This document shows, piece by piece, positions 10,287 through 21,488 of a stretch of DNA of 42,035 bases. The number at the start of each line of letters is the position of its first letter. The stretch's first letter is position 1. This stretch comes from Apostichopus parvimensis (lineage: Eukaryota > Echinodermata > Holothuroidea > Aspidochirotida > Stichopodidae). The stretch lies in assembly GCA_000934455.1 (NCBI GenBank), contig KN883297.1, positions 66,154 through 108,188 of the forward strand, written 5' to 3'. The notes under the pieces were generated by a model. The model ran no database searches. It worked only from the letters and a program-made list of their open reading frames with translations, and was not told the origin of the DNA. Both the position numbers and the translations under genes were made by a program.

Positions 10287-10553
10287 CCTGAGGAGCAACT
10301 TCCTTACATCTCAAGAATTCACTCTGAACGTACTCCTGTATTCCACGTAGTTTCAATTTGTTCAATGAATCAAGAAGCCCTGAGATGTCAGTTTCTTTTA
10401 TATAACCCCAATCTTCAAGTGTGTTGACAAATCCCAGTCCATCACCTTCCAATCTTCCTCGCAATGCCGGCGGAAAGTTAAAGTAAGTTGTAAGTTTTGC
10501 GATAACAGGATTGGTCAGTTGATCAGCTACATGTAGTTTAAAAAGCCCAAATC
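10287..10553 (-). CDS. Single internal exon encoding a death-effector-like domain
   Basis: This minus-strand exon has unusually good splice signals. Upstream there is a perfect TACTAAC branch-point sequence, a pyrimidine tract and CTTCAG. Downstream is CAGG|GTAAGTG. The exon is 267 bp and both ends are in phase 1, so it is a symmetric, shuffle-ready module. The ~89 residues read as a six-helix death-fold candidate: an N-terminal 'FKLHVADQLTN' helix, then 'YFNFP...LRGRLEGDGLGF', then 'LEDWGYIKETDISGLLDSL', then 'LRGIQEYVQSEF'. The LEDWGYI...D.S.LLD.L pattern is typical of death effector domains, which recruit caspase-8-like or adaptor proteins in apoptosis and innate signalling. Other exons of this gene were not found in the window. 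A related death-fold (CARD or Pyrin) is the alternative. Confidence 0.6.
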
Positions 10554-10559
10554 CTGAAG

Positions 10560-12170
10560 GAAAGCAACATGCACAAAAAACTGTTAGTACTGATTGTGCA
10601 TTTTTATATTCATCATATTCCACTCAATACACCAGCAGCTACAAGTAAGTTGTAATAATTGTCTGCAATTTACAACAAATTCAACTGTGATTGAAAACAA
10701 ATTCAAACCAGCAAGCTAGGTAGCTTTGTGATTACTTGTCATATAATATGCTCATTTTCCACATAAGCACATGCACATCTCACAAAATGTAGAGCAAGTT
10801 AGTTCAGTTTGTCCAAGAATTAAGTGATAACTTTTGTGATAACCAAGAAGTTTTCCAGTTTGCATAACTCCCTTGTGGTCATCAAAGGTTTTTTTTTTGG
10901 GGGGGGGGACAAAGATGAGCCTGATTAAACATGCACTCATTGAATTATACTGTAGCTTTCACAGGGTATTCAGACTTTGACCTCTGTTAACCCCAAATGA
11001 CCATTTGGTAAATAAGATGAATGCACCAACCAAGTGTCGAGGTCATCTACAATGAATTATTTGAGTTGCAGTGTGCAGAAGCAAGCATCACATACCAGGG
11101 AATAATTTGGTGTTCAAATTTTGTATAGCTGTTTTGGGAGACCTGAATTTTGTATATTATAAATGTGCATAAAAATTGTTGTTAGTATTGGAACCAAAAT
11201 TGATTCACAAGACAATTACGCAAATATTTTGCTCTTTACATTCATACCAGTTAGACTTCCGTCTGTTCCATCCATGTTCAATTCTGCCAAAGAAAAACAA
11301 ATGATATTACATCGTGTGCACGTTGCTAAGCGTATATTCAGTTCGTTTCATTGTACAATTGTACACATATTTAAAAAAGTTTGCGACCAGTCACATTAGA
11401 CTATACATCCCAATTAGAATGTTGAAATTGTTTGGCAAGTTGAATATACTGCTTAAACCTGCAAGCAATTATTGATTTATAAAGTTTGGTCGATCTTTTT
11501 CTGGCTTATTGTACATCAATGTAATCACAAGACATGTCATCATGCAAATTGAGTTGAAACCTTTCTGCAATAGATCACTAATTTATCGGCAGAGGGACAT
11601 AAACTTCTTGCACAGGTCTTAAATAGTTTTATGTATTCAGAGTACAATTATATGGAATATTTCATTGATTACCACATGTGACGCCCATCTAAAACTTTAT
11701 GATAATAAAGTTACATGGTAAAATACTGTAACAATTGATGATTTAATTTTACATGAACATACAATAATTATACAAAACAAACATGATCAGGTATTAAAAC
11801 TGCATCACTAAAGACAAAAATCCAAAGATATTTGCTTAGTGATTGAACTTGCTCTATTTTATTTCATTTGCCCAAAAGATTGTTTAGTGTTTGCCATCAC
11901 TGACTTCAAGTGATCAGCAATGCTCTTGCACTAATATATTCATTTGAATCCACCAGCAGCAATTGGGTTTTTGTAAAGGTAACGTACATATAATGTGTGC
12001 TCATTTATGATTTCCATTGAATCTACCGGGGTTTAACCTTGGCATGTGTCGACACCTAAGTAGCATGACCTCCACCCATTTTAATATGGTTTTTGCAGTC
12101 ACCACAGGGCATTTACATGCTAATCATAAACTTCATCCAACCTTCGCCAGTTTGAAAGGTTCATGTGTAG
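10560..12170. other. Intron or intergenic sequence around the death-effector exon
   Basis: No further exon can be supported. It contains one GACCTTTGACC-type repeat copy at about 10960-11080 and a T10G10-like homopolymer junction at about 10890-10909. The rest is AT-rich and unremarkable. Confidence 0.4.
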
Positions 12171-12480
12171 TAGGTTTATAGACTTTGACCTCTTTTGATT
12201 TTAATGAACTTTGCCCTCCACCAAATGAAACACAGTCCTTGTACTTACATTGGAACATATACATAACAAGTATGGACTCGATCCAAGTTTCACAATAGTG
12301 AGTTATCATGCTAACAAGGTTTTAAGGGTATGACATCTGTTGACATCAAATAACCTATGACTCCACCAATTTCAATAAGTACTTGTACTCTCAAAGGGGC
12401 AGGTATATACCAAGCATGAACTTAAACCAACATGACATTTCCGAGTTATCATGATTACAAGCCAAGGTGTCACACACTGC
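12170..12480 (+). repeat. Decayed ~140-bp tandem repeat, second block
   Basis: Two to three units ('gactttgacctcttttgatttta', 'gacatctgttgacatcaaataacc', and a fainter one after 12400) are spaced about 130 bp apart. They are related to the units at 9541-9990. The two blocks may be one old array split by the sequence that holds the death-effector exon. Confidence 0.45.
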
Positions 12481-12499
12481 ATGGCAGCGGTGTGTCTTA

Positions 12500-13329
12500 C
12501 GTTCAGAATGAGGGCTACAAGATGATGTTCTTTTTCCCATTGTTCAAATCCAGTCTGCAATAATCATTACCATAATGGGCCCTCGTGGTCATAGCTGCCT
12601 GCTCTTGTGAAATCTCTCCTAGTAATTCTTAACTTACCACAAACCGCGTGTTATATTTCATGACCCTCTAGTTATAATGGATTAGTTCAGCCAATTACTT
12701 CTCTGATGCTTACCAAGTATGATACCTGTGATTAAATGGTCTGCAATGTGCCTGTGATGGGCTGAGCCAATCTTCTCAATTTCACTTAACAACTATGTAA
12801 TTCTGATTTTTTAGTAGAACCCTTTTGCCTCTCTAGCACTGTATTTAAAGTAATTCAACAAAATTAAGGAAGCAACCCAACATATCTGACAGGAAAAGTA
12901 TATAAAGGCAAACAACAAATATTTTTGTGTAAGAGCAGTTGTTCGCAGGATTCATGTTTGTCCCTCGCACACAAGGCCCGATGACACATCAAGACAGTTT
13001 GCACTACAGACGGACGGAATCTTCGATTATTTAAACAGATGTGCTTCCAAATGAAAAACTGGCTGAAAACTAAAAAATGGTTTGGTGAGGGAAAGAAACA
13101 TCGTATACTAACAAAATGTTGTAAGGGTTCCTGCTTTTTGGACCTGCTACAAACATACTTTTTATTTGTGCTGGTAAACTACAGATTTAAATGTTATGTA
13201 CTTGATACTGTGTAGATGGATGGCATTATTGTATTCTTTAGATGTTCTTTAAACCTTGGTTACATCAATATCGTCCTTTTGAATGTTGCATGGGCACTTT
13301 TCGTTGCTGATTTTAAGGCTTTCTAGTAT
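12500..13329. other. Non-coding stretch, nothing recognised
   Basis: No coding frame, repeat or RNA gene is apparent. It ends where the truncated RTE-like LINE begins. Confidence 0.4.
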
Positions 13330-15384
13330 TCAACGCAGATTATACACATGGACCTCCCCAGATGGACAATACCGTAACCAAATTGACTATATTCTTGTTC
13401 GTAAACGGTGGCAAAGCGCAGTTAAATCAGCAAATACACTGCCAGGTGCTGACTGTGGCACAGACCATGAACTGTTAGTTGCCATAATTCATATCAAATT
13501 GAGGAAGGTCAAGAAGCAAGATAGAGTCAACAAATACTGTACAGCCTGAACGAGATCCCAGAAAGATACAACATAGAGGTCAAGAAATCCTTCACAGCAC
13601 TAGACTTAACTGAGAGGGAACCGGATGAGTTGTGGCAGGAGGTAGAAGACATCATGAAAAAGGCAGCAGAAAAGAACATCCCAAAGGCTAAAAAGCAAAA
13701 GAAAAGCAAGTGGCTGTCGAAGAAAGCAATAGAAATTGCAGATGAAAGAAGGGAGGCAAAGAAACAAGGGATTCACAATAGAGAGTTCCGACAACTGAAT
13801 GCTGATTTCCAGTATCAGGCAAGGAAGGACAAAGAAATCCTCTGAATAGAGTTTGCGCTGAAATTGAAGCAGACAATCAAAGGGGAGAACAAGAGACGTT
13901 TTCAAAAAGATCCGAGACATCACAGGAGAGTTCAAACTGAGGGCTGGAAGTCTGAAAAGCAATGCAGGAGGTGATCTCTGTGAAGAGTCACTTGTAAAGA
14001 AGAGATTGCGTGTTTATACAGAGGACTTGTACAGAAGTGATCATAATATCACCACACAATTTACGGAAGGGATCTAAGAAGATGAAGCACCGATAATTGA
14101 GGAAGAAGTCAGAAAAGCTGTAAAGTCACTAGCAAATGGAAAGTCTCCAGGATCGGACGAATTACCCATTGAACTCTTTAAGGAAGTGGGTGATGAGGTC
14201 GTAACAGTATTAACTGTAATTTGTAAGCGAATCTGGTGCACAGGTGTTTGGCCAAAAAAATGGAAGGAATCCATATACATCCCGATTCCGAAGAAAGGTC
14301 ATCCCCGAATTTGCTCAAACAACCGAACGATAGCACTCGGGACCAAATTGCCAACCTTCGATGGATTTTGGAAAGGTCAGAGAGTTCCAGCGTCCCGTTT
14401 ATATGTGCTTCATTGACTGCAGTAAAGCTTTTGATTGTGTTTACCATCCAACACTGTGGACCATGTTGACGGAAATGGGAATTCCCAAGCACCTAGTACA
14501 TGTGATTAAATCATTATATAATGAACAGGAAGGGAAAGTTCGAACCGAATATGGGGATACAGAAAGTTTCAAAATCGGCAAGGGAGTTCGACAGGGGTGT
14601 ATCCTTTCACCTTACCTTTTCAACCTTTATAGCGAGTACATAATGAGACAAACCAATCTAGACAATGTAGAGCTAGGGGTGAAGATAGGTGGCAGAAGAG
14701 TCAACAACCTCAGATACGCTGATGACACCACACTGCTCACAGAAAGCAAAGAAGAGCTCCTTAATATGATGGACCGTGTGCAGACACATAGCGCTCAGGC
14801 TGGTCTACACCTGAACCTTAAGAAGACCAAGGTTATGTGCACAGAGGAGCTGGACGAAATTATTATGGATGGAAACAAAGTTGAAATAGTACAACGACTT
14901 TAACTTTCTCGGTTCTAGAATTGATGACAATGGTACCTGTAAGGGAGATATTGTGAGACGGCAAGCTCTTGGAAGAGCTGCTGTGACGGGGCTAAACAAG
15001 GTTTGGAAGGACAAAGCAATTTCAATAATAACGAAGAGTCAACTGATGAGAGTACTAGTTTTCCCAGTTGTGCTTTATGGGAGTGAACCATAGACAATAA
15101 CAAAGGGAATGAGGGAAAGAATAGACAGTTTTGAATGATTGTGCTGGCGCAGGCTATTGAGAATCCCTTGGACTGCACACAGAACGAACATCTCGATTCT
15201 GGAACAAATAAAACCCTTACTTCCACTGGAAGCACAGATCCTGAGGCAGCAACTAAATTTTTTCGGACATATCTTGCGAGCGGACGACTCCCTGGAAAAA
15301 TTAATAATGGTGGGAATGGGTGATGGATCACGGAAGAGAGCAGGCCACGAGCATGATGGATGGATGGTGTCAAGCAGGCGACTG
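13330..15384 (+). mobile_element. 5'-truncated RTE/BovB-like LINE, cut by an assembly gap
   Basis: The element starts inside the endonuclease with a 'RRLYTWTSPDGQYRNQIDY' block (from about 13338), which contains a catalytic-type TSPDG and IDYIL, followed by the GTDHELL motif. A charged linker follows, then reverse transcriptase. Its thumb-side blocks include 'WPKKWKESIYIPIPKKG' (about 14250-14300), 'CFIDCSKAFDC', 'GVRQGCILSPYLFNLY' and an intact YADD at 14715-14726. After that come the 'FPVVLYGSEP' and 'CWRRLLRIPWTAHRTN' tail blocks. Stops and frameshifts occur near 13845, 14075, 14330, 14900, 15090 and 15137. About 40 residues between RT blocks 1 and 2 appear deleted at about 14335, where an N.RTIA block is joined directly to a TRDQIANLRW block. 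The 3' end is lost in the gap. Order and wording match RTE/BovB proteins. Confidence 0.82.
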
Positions 15385-16045
15385 NNNNNNNNNNNNNNNN
15401 NNNNNNNNNNNNNNNNNNNNNNNNNNNNNNNNNNNNNNNNNNNNNNNNNNNNNNNNNNNNNNNNNNNNNNNNNNNNNNNNNNNNNNNNNNNNNNNNNNNN
15501 NNNNNNNNNNNNNNNNNNNNNNNNNNNNNNNNNNNNNNNNNNNNNNNNNNNNNNNNNNNNNNNNNNNNNNNNNNNNNNNNNNNNNNNNNNNNNNNNNNNN
15601 NNNNNNNNNNNNNNNNNNNNNNNNNNNNNNNNNNNNNNNNNNNNNNNNNNNNNNNNNNNNNNNNNNNNNNNNNNNNNNNNNNNNNNNNNNNNNNNNNNNN
15701 NNNNNNNNNNNNNNNNNNNNNNNNNNNNNNNNNNNNNNNNNNNNNNNNNNNNNNNNNNNNNNNNNNNNNNNNNNNNNNNNNNNNNNNNNNNNNNNNNNNN
15801 NNNNNNNNNNNNNNNNNNNNNNNNNNNNNNNNNNNNNNNNNNNNNNNNNNNNNNNNNNNNNNNNNNNNNNNNNNNNNNNNNNNNNNNNNNNNNNNNNNNN
15901 NNNNNNNNNNNNNNNNNNNNNNNNNNNNNNNNNNNNNNNNNNNNNNNNNNNNNNNNNNNNNNNNNNNNNNNNNNNNNNNNNNNNNNNNNNNNNNNNNNNN
16001 NNNNNNNNNNNNNNNNNNNNNNNNNNNNNNNNNNNNNNNNNNNNN
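15385..16045. other. Assembly gap
   Basis: A run of 661 undetermined bases. It begins in the LINE tail and ends in a (TA)n microsatellite, so a repeat-caused break is likely. Any frame read across it is meaningless. Confidence 0.99.
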
Positions 16046-16061
16046 ATATATATATATATAT
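16046..16061. repeat. (TA)n microsatellite at gap edge
   Basis: A pure AT dinucleotide run immediately after the gap. Its real length is unknown because the gap truncates it. Confidence 0.9.
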
Positions 16062-16440
16062 GAAAATGTCTGTCATGGGCAAGGTACACACAGTACTAAG
16101 AAAGGTTCGGTGGAAGTGCAGAATTGAAAGCAACAACCTTCGTGTGATTTTAAGATTTGAACTGCTTTAGAAATTCATTGTGAGCATTTACATTTTGTTT
16201 CCATATCAGGCTAGTAAGAGTAACATAATGCTTGCACAGTCCGTCGCACCTTATCAATGGTCTATTGTTCGCATTCATTGTGCCTTGATTTATTGCCGTA
16301 CAATTGGTTTCAATTTCATTTTATCTTCTACAATACTGACATCCCATGATTGTGTGTAGCTAATACCACACTGAAGTCAATGGAAAAAATCTAACTATAG
16401 TGCACAGGATTCGTGAATGTAAAAATGCCATTCACGGTAA

Positions 16441-16510
16441 ATGATGAGCGCTCCCAAATCCCAACCTACTCACAAGGGTAATGTCAATGACTACATTAGC
16501 ACACTACAAG
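16441..16510 (+). CDS. Possible short first coding exon
   Basis: ATG at 16441 or 16444 opens about 23 codons (MMSAPKSQPTHKGNVNDYIS plus three) and meets a good donor, CAAG|GTATGTG, at about 16510. The residue mix looks protein-like, but I found no downstream plus-strand exon to join it to. A chance match remains quite possible. Confidence 0.2.
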
Positions 16511-16825
16511 GTATGTGTCACACGGCCCAGCGCGGGAAGATCGCTGTTGTACTGAATTTTAGAATTAGTATCACGGGAAATGGTTATTGTATTCCATATT
16601 TATTTCTAATTTTTTTTCTTGTATGTAACGTTCGTAAACGCATACTGTGTAAGTGTCTTCTTTCATATGAGTTCGACTCAGTTCGAACGATTCCTTTTCT
16701 GCTATCACACATATTCTATACAACTTCCCTGTGCAAAGTTTTATAAATGGCCGCTCTCGACGAAAGTGATATGGCCGGTGGGTATCGGTTTATATCATAA
16801 CGAATGGTGGTTGTGGAATGAGAAA

Positions 16826-16885
16826 GTGCCCCTCTGATGTTGTGCCCCCCCCCCCACTTTTGGAAGCTTCCTACCCCCTTTATAT
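16826..16885 (-). mobile_element. Fragment of a G/C-tract MITE
   Basis: A 'gtgcccctctgatgttgtgc' stretch, then a C13 run, then 'acttttggaagcttcctacc' looks like one end of the same general class of miniature elements as at 659 and 29703. The terminal CAGGGGCG is not preserved and no target duplication is visible. Confidence 0.3.
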
Positions 16886-16889
16886 ATGT

Positions 16890-18588
16890 AATATAGTAAA
16901 CATATACGAAAATATAATTTTGGCCACATTTTCTGGATTCTCGTGAACGAGTTAAGCATGGTTTTCACTGTGTGTTACCACCGACTGCCGCCCCGCCGAC
17001 AGTACTTCTCTTCGTTTCACCACGTTAGTCTTATGCCAAAGGAACCAATAAATACTCCTAAAATTAAATACAGATTACGACAGTAATGTCGGATACGCTT
17101 ATCAATGATTTTCTAAAAGTTAAATTTTCAAAGGACTTACAGAAAATACGCTTATTGTGGACTTCTCTGGCAGCCACTATCCGGAGAACCTCGGTCAACG
17201 TGCGCTCTCTGTGCTTCCACTGTTAGGTACACTTACGTACGTGTTAGCTCTTACAGTATGTATACGTAAAAGCATGGAGCTCCATGGTAAAGGTAACGGA
17301 AACCGTTGAATTATATGACGAGGTTCAGTCGGTAATCTGACCTGGTGACCCTCATTATGTTCAAGATATGTGACGTCACGCTTTTTTGAATTTTAGCATT
17401 AAATTTGAAAAGTAGACAACAAAACTTTACAGCTGAATATCTCTTAAAGAAGTGGCATAACGATTATTTCACTCCCAAACACACACAACAAAACAACATG
17501 ATCAACTTGTAAGAAACTTTCGAAGACAAATTACACACTTACGGCGGGTCACGACCAACGTGAACGAATCGAGCACAGTGTATCCAAGTTTCAAAACGTG
17601 AACACGCGAGTAAAAAAACAATGGTCAAAATTAAACTTTCCGTGCGTGAACATACTCGATAACCGCAAAAAAAGCATCTTGAAATCCCAACACAGATTTA
17701 GGTACTGCTTATGGTTTAATCAGAGTTCTAATACGGACACTTACAGATGTTTTACGGCGGCTATTGTCAGTACGAAACAACAGGTCCATTCTTAGAAACA
17801 AAAATGGCGGACAGCTTCATAAGGTCATGCATATTCATTGTATAGTAATGACAAAGTCATCAAATTACGCCTTTTCTGATGAATAGTCATGATATGTTAG
17901 ATGACTGACAACCATTCCCGGTACGGAAAGCACACGCAATTTCCACTGCTTATCTGGTGTGTTCAGAATATAATTTTGACTTGCTTTGGTTAAGTTAAAA
18001 CTGAGATTTGAACCATTTTTAAGTATGTGAAATATGAGAAAAGCAAAAAACCACTCGGATTATTTGTTTTGTACAAACTAAGGGCATCAGGATTATTCAT
18101 TTTAATTGTAAGGACAGGGGGAAATCAAAACATGCCAGCTGAGGTTGGGACTATCCAGGAAAGGGATGGGGTGGAGGGGGTATGTGTGTGTTTGTTGGTG
18201 GGTGGGAGGGGGCATCGGTGATATGGAACAGATTGGAGGGGAAAGCTTATTAGCTGCCAACACAAAACTCTAACCCATTGGGGGTACTAATGGAATAAGA
18301 GGGGGTGGGGGAGGTTGACATGGAAAAAACTCATCATTTAGAACTACATGTTCATGTTAGACAAAGTGGTCTTTTTGAATAGTCAAATCCTGGTTTTGGT
18401 AAGCTAAACCATACTTCTTGGAAGTCATACTTCATGCATCGGTAGTAACATTCTGTGCCATCATCACTGTCCTCCAGTACCAGTAACAAATAAAGACCAA
18501 ATAAAGAAGAAAGATAAAGTGTCTCCAAGTCCTTACTTATCCTTGGAAATGATCTTTATTATAAACTTCTTGGTACTTAAGATGAAAC
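16890..18588. other. Non-coding region with a possible promoter
   Basis: CpG-containing sequence from about 16960 to 17830 stands out from the AT-rich surroundings. At about 17802 the text AAAATGGCGGAC combines a strong start context with a YY1-type initiator match, but the frame closes after about 13 codons. G-rich simple sequence lies at 18160-18315. No gene can be supported. Confidence 0.3.
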
Positions 18589-19530
18589 AATGCTATATAA
18601 ATTTCAACACAAAGGTGTAGAGGAATGCATACAACAATGAAAAGGTTATGTATATAATATTAAAATGGCATGGAAGGTAATATATGACATTTATAATTCG
18701 ACTGTACATGGAGGTACATGGAGGTAAGATGTGGTACATAGACATTTCAACAAAAAGGTGACAAGGCAAAATAAAATATGATAATTTAAAGAAGCTCACC
18801 ATACACGAAGCATGTAGAGGTGGACAGGTGTATACAAAGTGAAAGAACTATTAAGTATTAAAAGTATAGCATTGTAAAACAGAAAGAGATGATAGTTAAA
18901 CCATTCACATCACATAATGAAATGTGCTTATCAGGGAGCAAAGATGGCAGTTTTCTTTTTTAAATAAATGACAGCTATGTGACTAGATGTATTACTACAG
19001 TATGCTATGATTTTGAATCAATAAGGTGGAATGAAAGATACCAAAAAATGTAAAAATGCTTTATAAATTTCAAAAAAAAAGTGTAGAGGAAAGCACACAC
19101 AAATGAAAAGGGTATTCATATAACATTACAATGGCATAGTATTTATAATTATACTGTATATGACCAAAAACAGCTGGTCTGTGTACATGGAGGTAAGATG
19201 CACATAGACATTTAAATAAATGAGGTGACAAGGCAAAATAATATATGATAATTGAAAGAAGCCCACCATACATGAAGCATGTAGAGTTAGACAGGTTTAT
19301 ACAAATTGAAAGAACTGTTTAGTGTTGAACGAATACGTAGCATTATAAAACAGAAAGAGATGATAGTTTAACCATTCACATCACATAATGAAGTGTGCTT
19401 ATCAGGGAGCAACGATGGCAGTTTTCTTTTTTAAATAAATGACAGCTATGTGACTAGATGTATTACTACAGTATGCTATGATTTTGAATCAATATAGCAC
19501 AGAGCACTGAACAAGGTGAAATGAAAGATA
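18589..19530. repeat. Tandem duplication, two ~450-bp units
   Basis: Unit 1 (18589-19040) and unit 2 (19055-19530) align throughout. Both start with GCT(A/T)TATAAATTTCA, pass through 'gtgtagagga', 'gaggtaagatg', 'ggtgacaaggcaaaata' and 'catgtagag', and end with 'gtatgctatgattttgaatc'. Unit 2 has a short insertion near 19495. No coding signal is seen. The block lies on the 3' side of the minus-strand transposon-like gene. Confidence 0.85.
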
Positions 19531-19654
19531 AACGAGTAACTAAAAGATAAAGAAAAGAATATATCAAAAATGTACATGTAGAAAAGGTGTGACTAAAAAA
19601 TAAAAGTGATGTAAATGTTGAAAGCATGTACAGAATGCAGACACAGCAATCCGG

Positions 19655-20262
19655 ACACAGCAATCCAGTCACAACACATTACAAACGTATGTACAAAGAG
19701 GCAGCAAATGAAAGGACAGAGGCTTTTACAGTTTATGTGAGACGGAGTGAAAGACGGCATGTGATGTTGTCACAAGATCAGCTGATATATGAAATAACTT
19801 ATAGTAACAAGGTAACACAAGGTCTAATTGCTCAAGGTTTATGGAGTACTGAAGAACTTTCAAAAAGAAAAAAAGTAAAACACCCATATAATGGAATGAA
19901 GTGTAATCCAGATACATGGTAGCTTTTGCACAACACATAACAAAGGTACGTACAAAAGCTGCAGCACAAGAAGGACGGAGTCTTTTACAAAATTTTTGTC
20001 GGACGAAGTGAAAGACTGCATGTGATGTTGTTACAAGATCAGCTGATATATGAATATGTGTTATATGAGAAAATTAAAAGTAACAAGGTGACATGCTCAA
20101 TGCCTGGAACGTTTATAAGGCTTTAATAATATCGGCAAGCATTAGTTTTGTGCTTAAAAATGGCACGGCAAGGTATTGGTTTATGACAAACTTAACTTTG
20201 CGTAAGGTTTAATTGCTCAAGGTCTATTAAGTACTGAAGGAAATTTAAAAGATATGGAGAAA
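19655..20262. repeat. Second tandem duplication, ~220-bp unit, one copy expanded
   Basis: Unit 1 (about 19655-19880) and unit 2 (about 19926-20262) share 'aca(aa)acgtacaaag(a/c)', 'gtgaaagac(g/t)gcatgtgat', 'caagatcagctgatatatga' and 'taattgctcaaggt'. Unit 2 carries about 100 extra bases near 20095-20200. A 98-codon plus-strand open frame covers unit 1, but it is broken in unit 2, so it is probably not coding. Confidence 0.75.
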
Positions 20263-20792
20263 AAACAATATCATTGGTGGCAAGAAGGCAGGTTTTAGGC
20301 AGCACCAAATGCTAGATGATCAAGTTTTCTCAAATATATACTTCTACAAATAAAATTAAAAAATAAAATAGATCATGAGATGTAAAGGTTATGTAGTAAT
20401 GCCACAATGCGCAACTACTGGAGATAAAATTTTGTCATGTTTGATACTGGGAAGTTTTAAATTCTTCTTTGCATTTCAGCATTCCCTCTAATGCACTAAT
20501 ATTAAGATAAGTAATAAAATTGGTCTAAAAACACCAGAAATTCCTTAATTTCACAAAGTGGTGAAAGGTGGACTGAGAAAAATCACAAAAGCCCCTTCCC
20601 AAAAAGGGCCACCTCTCACAAATAATGCACCTAAATATCTACTTAGTTCCTCCCTCCCCTCCATCACCCACCAACTGAACCCTATAGCTCAACCACCCCT
20701 CTCCCTCCTCCACCCCAAAAAGTAAATAAATAAGAACTTAAGTGAGTAGAAACAAATTTTGACCACACTATACTTTGTCTAGAATAGGACTT

Positions 20793-21288
20793 ATGTTTTG
20801 ACATCCAACATGTAAACCAATTCACTATAAATCACTAAAGTATTCCAGTATTGAACGATTAAGGCAGGTAAAGATGTTCATTTTGTGTATATTTCCCTCC
20901 ACAAAGCAATTACTCATCATTCATAGTGCAAGTACATCATTCATAGTGCAAGAATTTTTTGATAAAAAAAACCTACCATGAATATCATCATAAGTAAACC
21001 TCAAAGGAACCTCACTACTATTGCTTGGCAGTTTAAAAGGTAATCTTTTTATCTAAAGTTTATTGACAAAAGCTTCACAACACATTCTAGATTGAAAGTC
21101 AAGTCTGATCTTTTATTTCACATGTTGAAAAAAACTTGATGATGACAGGAGTTTTGGAGATAATTTTTGCATAATTTCTCATGTAATCAACAAAGTGGTA
21201 AGCACTCAATTTATGGCAAACTCACTGTTTAAAGGGGCATAAGTACCTAACAGTAAAAGGAAATAATAATGTTGGATGTCAAAACCCA
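20793..21288. repeat. Inverted repeat pair of 17 bp around ~460 bp
   Basis: GTTTTGACATCCAACAT at about 20793-20809 recurs as its reverse complement, ATGTTGGATGTCAAAAC, at about 21270-21287. Similarity does not extend far beyond the core. It could be the terminal repeats of a small element or a leftover terminal piece of the neighbouring transposon-like gene. Confidence 0.45.
20918..20951. repeat. Short direct repeat
   Basis: CATCATTCATAGTGCAAG occurs twice back to back with two or three spacer bases. Likely a small slippage duplication. Confidence 0.7.
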
Positions 21289-21488
21289 AACCTGTAACTT
21301 TCCACTATGACTGCTGTGAAGGCACCTGAGAATGAGAAAAACAGTAAAAAGTTGATACACCAGTTGATGTAGAGGCAATGTTATATACCAATGTCATCAA
21401 AATACTCCGTTTCAGTTGCAGCAGCAGCAACTAATTTGCAAAACTCATCAACACCAAACAATTCAGTTTCATTTTCTTCATCTAGTAA

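Noticed and set aside
13527..13962. Minus-strand frames in the 13.5-14 kb region
   Set aside because: They are antisense to the RTE-like LINE linker and reverse transcriptase coding.
15075..16170. Long frames across the first gap
   Set aside because: They are mostly undetermined bases. Only the LINE tail before 15385 is real sequence.
19626..19922. 98-codon plus-strand frame in the tandem repeat
   Set aside because: The second repeat unit does not preserve the frame.
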